Source of the DNA: Lepturacanthus savala
Lineage: Eukaryota; Chordata; Actinopteri; Scombriformes; Trichiuridae
Assembly: GCA_030544235.1 (NCBI GenBank)
Contig: CM060463.1
Coordinates: 14,449,190-14,513,189, forward strand
Length of the DNA stretch: 64,000 bases
Reading direction: 5' to 3'
Part shown: positions 23,718 to 35,920 of the stretch, one piece after another
Layout of the letters: the number at the start of each line of letters is the position of its first letter
Position numbering within the stretch: the first letter of the stretch is position 1
Notes under the pieces: model-generated
What the model was told of the DNA's origin: nothing
Seen by the model: the letters and a program-made list of their open reading frames with translations, nothing else
Database searches by the model: none
Position numbers and translations under genes: made by a program

Positions 23718-26700
23718 ATGAAACGACCGAGTAAGTACAGAGTTTATAGACCTGTCAAACAAATAGATTACTTTATTAACGTACTCTTTAACGGCCTGTT
23801 GTCTTAGTCGCGATCATAATCACTGCTAACAGCTAACGCTGTATTAGCTGTAACTAGCTTTGCAACCAGCGTTCACGTGTTTCAATTTTCTCTTTTTGTC
23901 TTCAGAGTTAAAGAAAGCAAGCAAGAGGGTCTCGTGCTCCAAACGTTATAAAATACAGAAAAAGGTAAAGTGTCGGCCACCGAAGTACTTAAAGTTACAC
24001 TAAGGAGATGACGGAGCTGTGGCGTTAAGGCCTCTGTGGGAGATATGAGGCTGCTACCGCTAATTTCCTACTTGTTTGGTACGGTTGAACATCCGAGACT
24101 TATATTGATCTGGTGTTTTTAGGTCCGAGAGCACAACAGAAAGCAGAGGAAAGAGGCCAAGAAGAAAGGATTGAGCAAACGAGTGAAGAAGGATCCCGGG
24201 GTGCCCAACAGTGCTCCCTTCAAGGAGGAGGTTCTCAGGGAGGCTGAGCAGAGGAGGCTGCAGGTTAGTACCACTGTCCTCAGTCAGCACCCTGTGATGT
24301 TTCATCTGTACCTGTAGAGAATCTGTACACTGTTCTTAATGGTGATCTTTTTGTTCCACCAAAGTCACTAATTAGATGTGGGGGAAAAACCACCAGCAGC
24401 TTAAAATAATGTCAGCAGTCTGGTCTTCAAACTCAGCCTGGAAATGAGGACAAAAACGCAAGTCTTGATTTGATGATGAAGACTTCTAATCCAACTCTGA
24501 TCCAGTGACTGAAATAATTTTTTGCTGTTTTCATAAGCAAAATAAAAGGTTTTACAAATATAAAAATGCTTATAAACCACAATGCAAATATTTAAGTGAT
24601 TGGGGAAAAAACAGTCTCAGACACTAAATATTATTTTCGTTTCCCTTATGTTTCTCCTTATCCTTGAATTGAAAGCTAACATCAGAGTTGCATTGCAGCA
24701 TATTTCTACACTCTCTGAGCACATCTTTGCGTCATAGATTGAAGAAGAAAAAGAAAGAAAAAGAGCTGCTAAAAAAGAAGAGCGAGCCCAGAAGAGGAAG
24801 CAAGAAAAGGAGGCTGCGAGTAAAGAAACAGAACCCAAAGCCAAGAAAGCACGGCAGGTAAAAGACTAAACACAGAAACCGCATATGAAATGAGAGTTTT
24901 ATCATTTCACTGTTTTACTCTTATTTTGGTGGCATGTCCTTTCCAGGACGAGAATGGAAAGCGTTCAGAGAAACAAAATGCCCCAGACAAGAGCTCGAAA
25001 CGCTTCCTCTGTTCCGAATTAAACAAGGTGACACCACCCGACCTACTCGGTATTTTCCTGCAGCTTTGATGCTTATTTTAACTGTCAATTCACAATCTGC
25101 TCTCGCCCTCTCTTCAGGTAATTGACACATCTGATGTTGTATTAGAAGTCCTTGATGCTCGTGATCCACTGGGCTGCAGATGTCCTCAGCTGGAGGAGGC
25201 GGTGCTGCAGAGGGAAGGCAACAAGAAACTGATTTTTGTTTTAAACAAAATAGGTAAATGGACATGAGCTGCTGTTGTGTTACTTTATAGTAAAGTGCGC
25301 ACATGGATTATTTGGTTTTCAGGACAACGTGTAATATGCAAATGTGTTTCTGGCATTGTAGATCTGGTACCTCAGGAAAATGTGGCGATGTGGATACAGT
25401 GTCTGCAGCAGGAGTTTCCAGTTGTGGCATTCAAAGCATCAATGCAGATTCAGGACAAAACAGTGGTAGGTTGTGCATTTTTTAAGTAATAAATACATGT
25501 TTAAAATATCAGTTTTATCTCTTTTGACAAACATCCGTGCTCATCCAGCTTCTTGAAGTATAATTTTCTAGCTGGTTACCTCCACAAACATTCCCAGAAT
25601 GCATATAGTCTGGATTTGCTTAATTTCTAGAAAAATGTATGTTCTGGTTAGATTTCTGTCCTATGGAGGACTGGGAAGGTTGAGCACCTTGTTTTGTGCT
25701 GTTATAACCACAATTGCAGAACTGATTATGTGTGTTGTGAACCAAAAAATGTAGATGTGTTCAAGATTTTCCTAAGTGTGGATTTTTACTGTTCTCATCA
25801 GCAAGCAAAGAAAAGCAGGATAGTGGCTTCCAATGATATATTGGACAAATCCAGAGGAGCAGCCTGCTTTGGAAAAAGTTGTCTGACTGAGCTCCTGTCA
25901 AGTTATGCTGCCAATAAACAGAGTGAAGGATCTCTCAGAGTCGGCGTAGTTGGTAAGCACTGTTTTCCTAATGTAAAATAACCTGCAGTACTACAGTACT
26001 GTAATCTTACTTCTGAAAAAATGTATGTTATACTATAGTCATACTGGTTTAATAAAAGAATTTGAGTAAATTACCATATTTTTCCCAGTTTTTCTGAGCA
26101 AGATTTTTGTTGTGAAGGAATTAATTGCCTGTCCCAAATTGCTGCCTGGTCTCAAATAAACATCTGATCTGTAAAGAGATTAAAACAAACGCACACCCGG
26201 CTGTTACTTGGTTATTTACGGTGTGTTGCTACCGAGTTGTAATATGTCAGGCTGATTGCCAATAACACGTCCTGTGAAAAAGAATTGCTGTATTTCTTTG
26301 TCTATTAAAGAGGTGGTACAGTAAATAATACCCTGTGTTTACTGGGTTTAACAGTGTAACAGTTGTAAGTACATTATGTTGTGTTGTGAGATGTTTCAAA
26401 TACCCATCCCTACCATGGACATTGTTATCAGTGTTATGTAGCTGGTTGGCATACATATATTAAGTGTGATTGCAATGATTTCACTGAATTCAATTAAAGT
26501 GCAGAGTCAGAATCAGTTTTGACCTCCTCCTTTTCCCCCCAGGCTTTCCTAACGTGGGAAAGAGCAGTCTCATCAACAGTATGAAGGGAATCCTCGCCTG
26601 CAATGCTGGTGTTAAACGAGGCATCACAAAGTAAGAGACAAATCACCTTGGAAGAATGTTGAAACCGTTTCTCCGGGATCGTTATCACTTTGCAGAATTC

Positions 26701-29700
26701 CCTTTTTACACATTTTAATCATCATGTGCACGATGGTACATATTCCAGTCGACGGATTTGTTTTTAAATGCAAGTGTGTCAGTTTGGAAATGAGGACAAA
26801 ATGCATTTCTGGATTTTACAGTGAAGACTTCTAATCCAACTCTGATCCAAACACTGTGCCACTGTAGCTGCCAATGTATGTTGTAATGTAATCAGTGTGT
26901 GTGAGTGCTGCTGTATTCACTGGGGCTAAGTGGTGTGAATGTTTCAAGAGAACCAAATCAATTTGGAAGAGATTGCTAACATTCCCAGTGATTATCACTT
27001 TGAGGATGTATCAGAATTACAAATTTGAATCACTATGTGCACCATTTGACTGTATTTCATTCTGCAATTTAGTTTTTCCAGTATATTCATTAGACTCTTT
27101 TATTCCTAACACATCCCCATGATTATATATTTACCCCTTGCCACACCCAGATCCATGCAGGATGTGCACATTTTGAAGAACGTGAAGCTTCTAGACAGCC
27201 CAGGAGTGGTGGCTGCACCGTCCAACCCTCCGGCCTCTCTGGCTCTGAGGAGCCTGCAGGTTGAGGAGGGCCAGGAGAGTGTACTGGAGGCCGTCAGGAC
27301 TCTCCTCAAACAGTGTGACAAGACTCAGGTGAGGATACAGTATGTCAGGTAGGGGGATGGGCTTATCAGGGTGCTCAGTAAGTGAAAGGGTAAAAGTCAC
27401 GTAAAGTCTCCCACCCTAACTTTCAGATCATGCTCCAGTACAACGTCCCCGACTTCAGAAACTCGCTGGAATTTTTAACCATGTTCGCCAAAAAGCGCGG
27501 CTACCTGCAGAAGGGCGGAGTCCCGAACACGGAGCAGGGCGCCACGGCTTTCCTCGCTGATTGGACTGGGTGAGTGTTTGTTTTCTCCTAAAGGATCACG
27601 AAGGGAAGGCAGCTGCCGCACATCAGTGTGGAAATGAGGACAAAACGCATTTCTGGAGTTCACAATGGAGACTTCTAATCCAACTCTGATCCCAACCCCT
27701 GTGTCAGGCTGATTGTGGTAAATATTTCCCTTTGATCATGAGTCACAGACATCTCTTGGTTTCCCCCTCAGAGCCAAGATGAGCTACCACTGTAAGGCAG
27801 CAGACAACTACAGCGCGCCTGCCTACCTGTCTGATGCTGTGGTGGCTGAGATGCAGAAAGGCTGGGATCTAAACAAACTGAAAACTGGCAACGAGGAAAC
27901 GCTGAAAGGTACCAGTGTTGAATTAGTGTCTGTATGTATGTTTGCATTTCATGTTCAGTTTGGGTTAGTTTTACAAAGATGCTGGTTGTGTCAGCATCTT
28001 CTGTGAAGACGGTCCCTGTATACAGATGGTCTGAATTTTCTTGATTGCTGAGAATTTTTGGGGGTTTATTTCGAGGGGTGTGGCGAGATCTCGTGTGGCG
28101 AGATCTCGCGAGATGTGATTTGACAAGATTGCTCGTCGTGTTAAAATTCTGTCTCGCGAGATTTATCCAGCAAGCAGCCAGAACATATTGAACAATACGA
28201 TTGCACATATTGTTTGCACTTAAAGGACAAATGTATAATTTTTTTCTATATATTTTAACTTAACATTTTATTTTAGTTTCAATTCGTAGAGAAAAAAGTT
28301 CATTAAAAGGAAGAAGTTCATTAAAAGTCAACGCTTACAGAGTTATAAAATCCATGTGCAACTCGGTTAAATAAAAGTCTGTTGTCCAGGCATTCATATA
28401 ATTTGTAATTTAGTTTTCTTAAAATCTCGTCTCGATCTCGTGAGCCGAGTGTCTCGTCACACCACTATTTATTTCTGTACCATGGAGGATTGAGAAGGTT
28501 GAGCAGCTTGCATTGTGCTGTTTGACTGGTTGTAACCTCCAATAGTAACCATCAAACCACTCTTATGTGGCTCTGTGGTGTACAGAGCTGATAATGTGTG
28601 TTTGTGAACAATATAATGAGTATAGGACTCTTTCTGCAAATCCTGAATCCAAAATGAGATGTTCGTGGCCTTCTAGGAGAGACTTTCCAACAGTGTGTTA
28701 TCCCCATATTCAAACTGGTATTGCAATTCAAATCTCTGAGGTGGGCAGCTTTTTTTTCTTTAAAAGTGTGGCTGTGCAAATTACTACAAAGTAGGATTGC
28801 AAAATTTCAAAGTTGGAAACTTTCCTTGGGAATTATTAAGAATATATGGGAATAAATCCCAAACTGGTATTTTTTGGTTTCCCTCAGCAAACCTGTGACC
28901 TGCGCATTCAACATGCTATGAAACATTACAACACGCAAAGCAAATACTTGGGACTACTTTCTTAAGTGGATTGACACAGCCTCACCTGACAGCCTGATGA
29001 AACATGAACTTTTGAGATCACTCCGAGCTACCATGTCTGGAGTGTAAAGTCTGCCTTTACATTTACCTTAAAACCAGTTCTGTCTCATAACGTTCTGTTC
29101 TGTCACATAGCCTGGTAAAGTAAGTTTTGATAATTTTATTATGGGGTAAATATTCAATCTATAATGTGATGTTGACTTGCAAATATTAAGTAGCTAGCTT
29201 TTAAGTTGGGTGCTAAATGTTGAATATATAGAAACTTCTGGAAATTTTCCACCCCTTTGCAGCCCTACTGCAGCTCACATTTTGTTTCTTTTTAAAGGTG
29301 TTAAATTTCCAAACCAGGCCAGCAGCGTAAGCTTCACCTCTAAAGGTCCCACTGCAGGCCTGCTGACTGTCAGCGACGTCGCTGAAGAAAAACCTGGCGG
29401 TGTTGGATCTACAAAGGAAGACATAGAGAAGAAGGATAAGGTAAATATATATTCTATGAAATGGCCAGACAATGTTGCCGATTCAAAAAATACTAGCAGC
29501 CTGGAAATGAGGACAAAAAAAATCAAGTCTGGATTTTTCTTAATGAAGACTTCTAATCCAACTCTGATCCTGCTGGAATAATAGGGTTGGAGTTAGATTA
29601 GGATTATTTGATTTTAAACCTTTGCTCTCGTTGTAGCCTGAACAACCTGCTGAGGAGTCAAATACAGAAGAAAATACGGAGAAACCACAGGAGCCGCTCA

Positions 29701-29905
29701 TAAGTAAATTCAGTTCATTCTCTTTCATGTCTTTGTTACTCATTAGCACACCCTGTTGAGCTTTATTTTTAAATCACACCATGTCTTTTTTTTTTTTCCT
29801 TCAGAAAAAGCAGCCCAGGTGCGGTTCCAGTCTGCCCCTGTTGACATCAGCCTCTGCACGGCTACGACGGACGACGCTTACGACTTCAACACCGATTTTA
29901 AATGA
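23718..29905 (+). CDS. gnl3: Nucleostemin, nucleolar GTPase GNL3
   Basis: A nucleolar GTPase for pre-60S ribosome maturation and cell proliferation. Coding exons: 23718-23730, 23906-23964, 24123-24263, 24738-24857, 24947-25027, 25118-25253, 25362-25465, 25802-25952, 26543-26630, 27151-27328, 27427-27569, 27772-27908, 29298-29440, 29637-29703, 29805-29905. Phases agree throughout, giving about 553 residues, close to the family length. The N-terminus is very basic (MKRPKLKKASKRVSCSKRYK), serving as nucleolar targeting, and a charged helix follows. The GTPase is circularly permuted: G4 NKID (about 181-184), then G1 GFPNVGKSS (269-277), G2 GVKRGIT (291-297) and G3 DSPG (313-316). The C-terminus is acidic (TTDDAYDFNTDFK). 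Introns 3, 9, 11 and 13 carry snoRNAs; intron 12 holds a hAT MITE. The neighbour is glt8d1, convergent, as in human. Confidence 0.97.
24436..24505 (+). ncRNA. snord19: C/D box snoRNA, SNORD19-like copy 1 (gnl3 intron 3)
   Basis: Carries C box ATGAGGA, a C'-like TGATGAT and D box CTGA. The guide next to the D box is ACTTCTAATCCAACT. Its ATCCAACT pairs with the 18S rRNA string AGUUGGAU. The fifth base from the D box points at a G in that string, which I recall as human 18S G683, the SNORD19 target. Human SNORD19 genes also sit in GNL3 introns. Confidence 0.85.
26783..26852 (+). ncRNA. snord19: C/D box snoRNA, SNORD19-like copy 2 (gnl3 intron 9)
   Basis: Same C box region (ggaaatgaggac) and identical 19-base guide plus D box as copy 1. 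The middle differs (atgcatttctggattttacagtg). Conserved ends with a variable middle are what selection on a snoRNA leaves behind. Confidence 0.85.
27626..27696 (+). ncRNA. snord19: C/D box snoRNA, SNORD19-like copy 3 (gnl3 intron 11)
   Basis: C box ATGAGGA, a middle closely related to copy 2 (acgcatttctggagttcaca), then the same guide ACTTCTAATCCAACT and D box CTGA. Intron 11 is only 202 bp, so the snoRNA occupies about a third of it. Confidence 0.85.
28073..28467. mobile_element. hAT-type MITE, 395 bp, in gnl3 intron 12
   Basis: The left end is gaggggtgtggcgagatc. The right end reads inward as tagtggtgtgacgagacac. It is flanked by the identical octamer tttatttc on both sides (28065-28072 and 28468-28475). 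Internal sequence repeats 'cgagatctcg' and 'tctcgcgaga' palindromes. It is non-coding and explains why intron 12 is unusually long. Confidence 0.85.
29496..29576 (+). ncRNA. snord19: C/D box snoRNA, SNORD19-like copy 4 (gnl3 intron 13)
   Basis: C box ATGAGGA and the same guide plus D box as the other copies. The longer middle (aaaatcaagtctggattttt) is closest to copy 1. A terminal stem is visible: CAGC before the C box pairs with GCTG after the D box. Confidence 0.85.
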
Positions 29906-30252
29906 GCTCTGCCTCCACTCTGCTCCTCAGCTTTTGCCTGTGCCCACATGGGCTTGTTTCCTTGTGGACAACTTGAATCACTGTCGAGCTGCCTTCGGTC
30001 CTCTCGTCATTAGAGGCAAAGATGATTCAACATCAGATTGAAAGACATGTGCCTTGTGACTGGTTTTGTCAATGGGACCATTTCCCAGGCGAGAACCAAC
30101 CTTTATCCTGGACTACTAGGACCTGTCCAGGAAGAGAACTGATTTGTTGGTGTTGACTTCTCCCAGGTGGTGTTGGTGAAACATTACCTGTTTTAAGTGT
30201 CCAGAAGTGTTGTGTTCATGCAGAATAATGTATATAGACTTATTATACATGT

Positions 30253-30258
30253 AATAAA
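30253..30258 (+). terminator. gnl3: gnl3 poly(A) signal
   Basis: AATAAA about 350 bp past the gnl3 stop, followed by a GT/T-rich stretch (ggctgacttgttttctt) as expected for a cleavage site. Confidence 0.7.
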
Positions 30259-30411
30259 TCCCCTACAAATCCTCAGTCTGGCTGACTTGTTTTCTTCAAC
30301 TTTTAGCTGACCACAGATGCATACAGTTTTGGATGTGGGTAAAAACGCCTGGTTCATTACAGATAATTAGAAATGAGCACAAGAGAAAATTCAAATGATC
30401 CCAACATAGGA

Positions 30412-30417
30412 TTTATT
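30412..30417 (-). terminator. glt8d1: glt8d1 poly(A) signal
   Basis: TTTATT on the + strand reads AATAAA on the minus strand, about 1 kb past the glt8d1 stop. The gnl3 and glt8d1 3' ends therefore come within about 150 bp of each other. 30.4-31.4 kb is then glt8d1 3' UTR with no other feature. Confidence 0.5.
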
Positions 30418-31424
30418 TCCTTTTATTGTATAAAAGATGACAACTATTTACACCAGCAAGGTGAATGCATTTGAAAACTTAGAATAATCCTGACTGACGT
30501 GATAAAACTTTTTGTGCAAACATTAAATTGCTGCAGTGGTGCAGTTTGCTTAGTGGTCCACATATAAAGTCATTAAAAATCCAACATTTCAGCATGTGAA
30601 GGCAGTACAATACTGAATTAGTGTTCACTTAAGGAATGATGAATGCATAGCTGGGGCAAATTGAAATGCCACTGCACTATTAACTTGCATTATTAGTGTA
30701 ATGAATAATAAGGAAAAAAGCATTTGTCTGCCTGATGTCTTGCTGAGCCAAGCACAGATTGGTTTTAGATGTCAAAATGTGCATTAAGTGAATTAAAATT
30801 CATCACTTCACCACAGGAAGTATTGAATTGAGGTAATGAGATCAGGCATGTGCATGGCTAATACAATTCTCTGAGGTAACTATAAAATCCTTATGTTCGC
30901 AAATAAAGCAAGTTACTCATAAAGCTTCATGTAAATATACCAAATAACATTGATTATTTCACCAATAATGGCTTAAGATGGTCATGTACACAGCGAGCTT
31001 GGCACATTTTCATGAGGATTTGTCATTACTACTAACAGGAATTGATGCATCAATTTCTAAAAAGGTGAAAAACTTCAAATTTAACACCTCACTGCTCATA
31101 TACAAACGACAGTGGAAAAAGTCAAAAGCAATCTCAAGGGCACTGAGTTTCTGGACTAAGCAGCTGTGGAAAACGTGTGCAACAACATGATGCTCTCTCT
31201 ATATATATGAAGGCCAATTTTATGTTTTCAAGGAAACTATAAGCACACATGTCTACATGCTCTGAGGATGACAACTCAAATACAGAGCTGGCAAGTGAGA
31301 AGGCCTCTCCGTATTTGTGTTTGTTCCTGAGATATCACGAGGCGTGGTCCTGCCCAGAAAAGGCCGGCTTGGCTGGTTGAAAAAAAATCCTTAAACACAA
31401 AAAAAAAAAAAAAAATCCTTCAGT

Positions 31425-34400
31425 CTAGCTGTCCTCTACGTGTCTTCGCACGGGAGTAAATTTTTTCATTGGGTCTGGAATGTACCACTTGTCCCACACA
31501 TCGGTAAAGGAGGAGGATCTCCCCCATGGCTTGTAGTGTCCGTTCCAGTGGAGGAGTTTGGCAGCTTTCACAAACTGTGTTGAGTAGCGGTTGCCAGCAC
31601 CTGTAGTGCCTGAAAGACAAGTTTTCACCACCATTATCCCCATCTTTTCATTTATGGAACAATATACTTGATTAGGTGTCAAAAACATTAAGACAAACAG
31701 GATCATAATTAAATATATGTGTTACCCAGAAATTATGACTTCTCTATCAATAATTCCTTTTCAACTTTTAACAATTCTGTTACAATTAAACAGGCCTGAC
31801 TTTTTTTTCCTTAAAATCGTTCAACCTTACAATTAAACTTCACAACATATTGAGTTTGACAAATGAGATTTATACCCATCTCAGGTTCGACTGTTAAATA
31901 CGACGCAGTTAGCCAAGTTTGTGCTAAAGATGCTCGTCTAAGATGGCGCCTCTAGTGTTTAGCACTATTGTCTGTACCTACTCTGTGTTCATGCTATGGA
32001 GTCAAATGTATGCATCCTTGGCTAATAATGCTGATTCTAATGCAGGATAGTTCTTGATATTTCAGTCAGCTCCTCTATGAGCAAAACCAGAACTCACCGA
32101 GGTGCCTGACGTGCCACATGGGGTCGATGGTGGAGTGACGTTTGTAGAAAACAATAAGGAGTGGGGGACTGGTGATACTCTCTGCTAGTGTCTTGCTGTA
32201 CAGATCCTCCCTGGGGAAACCGACAAATCCAGCTTAATACAAAATACTAAAATGGAAAAAAAAAAAGAACTTTTGCCCTCAGTTGGTGTAAATTCACCAG
32301 GAAAGACTTCCATCTGTCCACAGATTAACTCACTTTGTGTTCAACTCCATCCAGTGCTTCAGCTGCCCTGTGATGTTCTGGATCTTCCACTCGGTCAGGT
32401 TGGCGATGATGACCCCGGGGTTGAAAGAGCATGTGTTGGCCCTCATCCCCAGCTTTTTGATAGATTCCTTCTTGAAGTCCATGAAGCCAATGTAGACATT
32501 CTATTGAAAAAAAAGCGTTAAATTTAATCCAGTTTCATCTCAATATGAGAAACATCCCACATTCAGACCGGAGTGTGATTGAGGGTTGATTTCCCATCTG
32601 AACCTTGAAAATTGAGCTGAGGTGTAGGCTTTTACCATGTATTTGTTTCAAACGGTACAGACATAAGAGGTTCCCACCTGACTTCCAGCCCCTCGAACGA
32701 AGCCCTTAGCAGACGCTGAATCACAGTCATCAGAGAAGGCAGCCGCGTGTCCCAGTTTGAGGTTGGTTTCATAAAGCTCTTGAATATCCCCTGAGACCAA
32801 ACAGCACAGACAAAGACAATACATTCAACTATTTCCTCAAGATAATCCAATGACTGAATGCTGCACAAAAATCCAAAGGCAGCATGTTTTCATGGAGAGA
32901 AATTCTTCCTTTGTGGTGAAGTGTCTTGTACCTTGCACAATGACATCATCATCCAAATAGATGGCTTTCTCTGCATCGGGAACGTATAAGGGCAGATAAT
33001 ACCTGGCAAAAGTCAGCTGCAAAACAAACCATATGAACAGAGTCAGAGACAAACGCAGCAAACCGTAGAATTGATATTTATTCTGGACAATTAACAGTGC
33101 ATCCGATTGTCTCACTGGTTTTGCAGCATCCAGATTCTGAGACTCTTTGGGGATCTTCCTATTGAGGAGCTCAGGCTTGAAGACGACAATCTTATATTTG
33201 ATATTTTTCAGAGATGTCTGGCTCAGCCACACTCTGTTGATGAAACAAAGAAAAAAAAACGTTAGGCCAGAAAAAGAGATCTGCATTCATAAGCCTGAGG
33301 CGATATCACAGCATGCACGCAGGAAGGCTCGTTACAGTGCCTTACTTGAGGTGATCCACTGTGTCATTCAGGGTCACGATGGTGAACACAACATTGGCTT
33401 TGCTGTTCTGGTAGACACTGTTCATGGCGGCAACCACAGCTCCGAGCCTCTCCTCAGCAGCAGTGATGACGACGGGAATCTCCTCACCCGTCCTCGCCGA
33501 CTCGATTCGTAGGTCCGGAGACAACTCGGACTCGAAAGGAAGAATCAACCCAGCATCTGGATAAAGAAAACGAAACTGTGGTTTAATTTGAACGTACAAC
33601 ACTATACAAGGTACTCTTAAGTGTGACCCACATGTATGTTGAGAGGCCAGCTCAGAGTTCAACATGCTTAAAGCAAAAAGTATATATTATCATTTTTGTT
33701 TTATTACAAAAAAGTAGTACTCAAAAATGGGTTGAAAGTATTGTGCCATCCAGCCAGGAGTGATTTAATGAGGCTATGAAACAAATTGAAGGAAAAAACA
33801 TCGTGCATAGCTTAGACATCAGCTTAGATAAGTAAAGAGCCCACTTGAAGGATATTTATTTTTTTCTACTTCTTTCTTAACCATCAGCATCAACTATAAA
33901 AATAAGGCACAAAAATATATTAAACCAATAACACAGATATAATGAACATAAAATGCCAGGGATTACCAACTAGACACAATCCAATCTAAAATAGTTCAGT
34001 AAATAATAAATCTATATACATTAATTACGTTATATTTTTCACAGTTTTTGCATAAGGTCGATTCAGCACTAATGTATAAGTCTGCTTCCTTTTAAAAAGT
34101 CTCTTAAACTTGTACCTGCCTAAGGCTGAGTTAAAGGAACATAGTCTGAAGCTCTTCTTTTCTCACTGGATTTTCCAGACTTTCACCATTTCAGCAACAA
34201 CACTTCTTTCTTTTTCTAAGTATTTAGTTCAGGACCACTGGGACCTTGAGTTGGATCATAGGAAATAGGAACATTCAATAAATTCCTTGTTTCCATTAAA
34301 GAATAAAAGGTAAAAAAAAACAATACCTGGATTTTCTTTGTGTAAAAAGTCGCTGAGGTTGAGGAGATTTCGTTGAACTATGATGAGGAAGGCCACAGCA

Positions 34401-34754
34401 AGCAGCACAAGTATAATCACGTTTACTGTAAGAACACAATGGAGAGCAGATGTTACAACAACTGAAGCAGTTTGGACAATTATACTTAGGACTGGGATGT
34501 AATATTAGATTTAAGTGGAAGTCAGATTGGCTCAATAGATTTCAATATTAGTGTGTGCCTTTTGAGTTAGTTCAATGCCAGTGCATATAGTAAATCTAAA
34601 ATTTCATGTGTGTATGTAAATGAAAATGCCTGCAACTATGCACAATTAACACATTTGTGTGCCAATTGTAGTATAAAGTAACACTATGAAAGTGTGTCTT
34701 CCATGCAGCTTTTATCATCATGTTCCAGAGATGCTCACCTCTCCTCAGCGTCAT
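31425..34754 (-). CDS. glt8d1: Glycosyltransferase 8 domain-containing protein 1
   Basis: A Golgi/ER type II membrane protein of glycosyltransferase family 8. The acceptor is not firmly known for the family. Exons in transcript order (minus): 34754-34739, 34425-34327, 33556-33346, 33233-33116, 33016-32932, 32790-32678, 32500-32334, 32210-32098, 31609-31425. Phases agree and give about 368 residues (human 371). Residues 7-23 form the signal anchor (VIILVLLAVAFLIIV). The GT8 core has the metal-binding YLDDDVIVQ (DxD at 170-172), SDDCDSAS, CSFNPGV and the C-terminal LLHWNGHYKPW. Exon 1 encodes only 16 bases of CDS; a frame using exon 2 alone is a shadow. It lies head to head with spcs1 (1.17 kb apart) and tail to tail with gnl3, as in human 3p21. 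Confidence 0.97.
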
Positions 34755-35920
34755 GACAACGGCCTCATTAGTCCCTCCAGCAGGTCAAATTAATATTTAA
34801 ACGCCGGTAATATTCTGAGAGTTGACCTGTGAGCAGCCCCAGATGATTTACGTTAGCTAACTGGCTAACGAGCGCTGAGGTGAACCGACGTGAACCCGCA
34901 CCGCTGCGTGGCGACCGCAGACACAGAACGAGCCTGTGCGTGTTTGAACTGCGTGTGCACGTGCTAATTTAAAGAGGTAATGCAGCCACATTCAGGTCTG
35001 AGGCGGAACAGTCAGCAGACAAAAAATCACGTTAAAGCCAAACTGCCAACTCAACACACCAAGTTTATCCGTGAACACACGCACAGACTCGCGGCTGTCT
35101 AACACTTGCCTGACAGAAAAGGTGCATTAGCTTGTTGTTTTCTTGATGGTAACGAACCACATACCGATTTATTGCAGCATACGTTTACGTGTTGTTGTAA
35201 CAGAATGCCGGATTTTATTAGTAAATTGCAATTGCTAAAAATATATATATTCTGGCAGTTATTTGGGCGCTAAAAGCTTTCCACTAACACCAACCAACAG
35301 TATATATCAGTGCACGTCACGCCGATGCCCATCCGTATGTTCTATAGATCTGAGACTGTGGCAGCCCCGGTGTTCTGACGGAATCCCACTCCCCGTAGAA
35401 CTTCACTCCCCTTCGCGTGAACGCGCTTTTCCGTTTGTTCTCGGTGCAGCTTATTGTCAATAGTTAAACCTGCGTTCATCTTCTAACAAAACAAGTGTTT
35501 TACTAATCAGAAAACACCATAATAGCACAATCAGTAAAAACAAATCATAACCAATTATGTCGTATGTTTTAGTTACGTATGTTAAGTATTCTCTTGTTTG
35601 AAGAAATTTAAAGAAAAAAAATATTATGGACAGATGGCCATTTATTAAATCTCGTTTTGTTGGGAGAAGGGTGTAGATTTAACTAATGACTAGAAGCTGC
35701 ACCAAGAACACGCGGAAAAAAGTGAACGCGCGTTCACGCGAAAGGGAGTAAATTCTGCAGGAGTGGGATTTCATCACAACACCGGAAGTGCCTCACTCTA
35801 AAACACGTCGCATCTTCTCGAAACCGGAAATCACACAAAAGAAAAAGAAGCAACCGGAAGTTAAACTTGTCGTCTGAGCCAAATTCTGTTCGTTTATCCT
35901 CGTTCATTTCATGTGGAAAG
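34755..35920. promoter_or_regulatory. Bidirectional intergenic region of glt8d1 and spcs1
   Basis: Divergent genes share 1.17 kb. GC-rich patches lie next to glt8d1 (34.8-35.1 kb) and next to spcs1 (35.69-35.9 kb). The second holds ETS-like motifs: 'accggaagtg', 'aaccggaaat' and 'aaccggaagtt'. The middle holds a large inverted repeat, listed separately. No TATA box is seen at either start. Confidence 0.5.
35351..35800. repeat. Long inverted repeat, arms of about 125 bp
   Basis: The left arm (35351-35473) and the reverse complement of the right arm (35670-35800) share 'ccggtgtt', 'aatcccactcc', 'ttcgcgtgaacgcgc', 'gtgcagctt' and 'tagttaaa' in the same order, with small indels. The spacer is about 196 bp and AT-rich. 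It could be a MITE with decayed ends or a foldback element. Its right arm enters the spcs1 promoter. No clear target duplication was found. Confidence 0.75.

Noticed and set aside
34296..34535. 79-codon minus-strand ORF with many cysteines
   Set aside because: Out-of-frame reading of glt8d1 exon 2. The correct frame gives the membrane anchor and joins exon 1 in phase 1.
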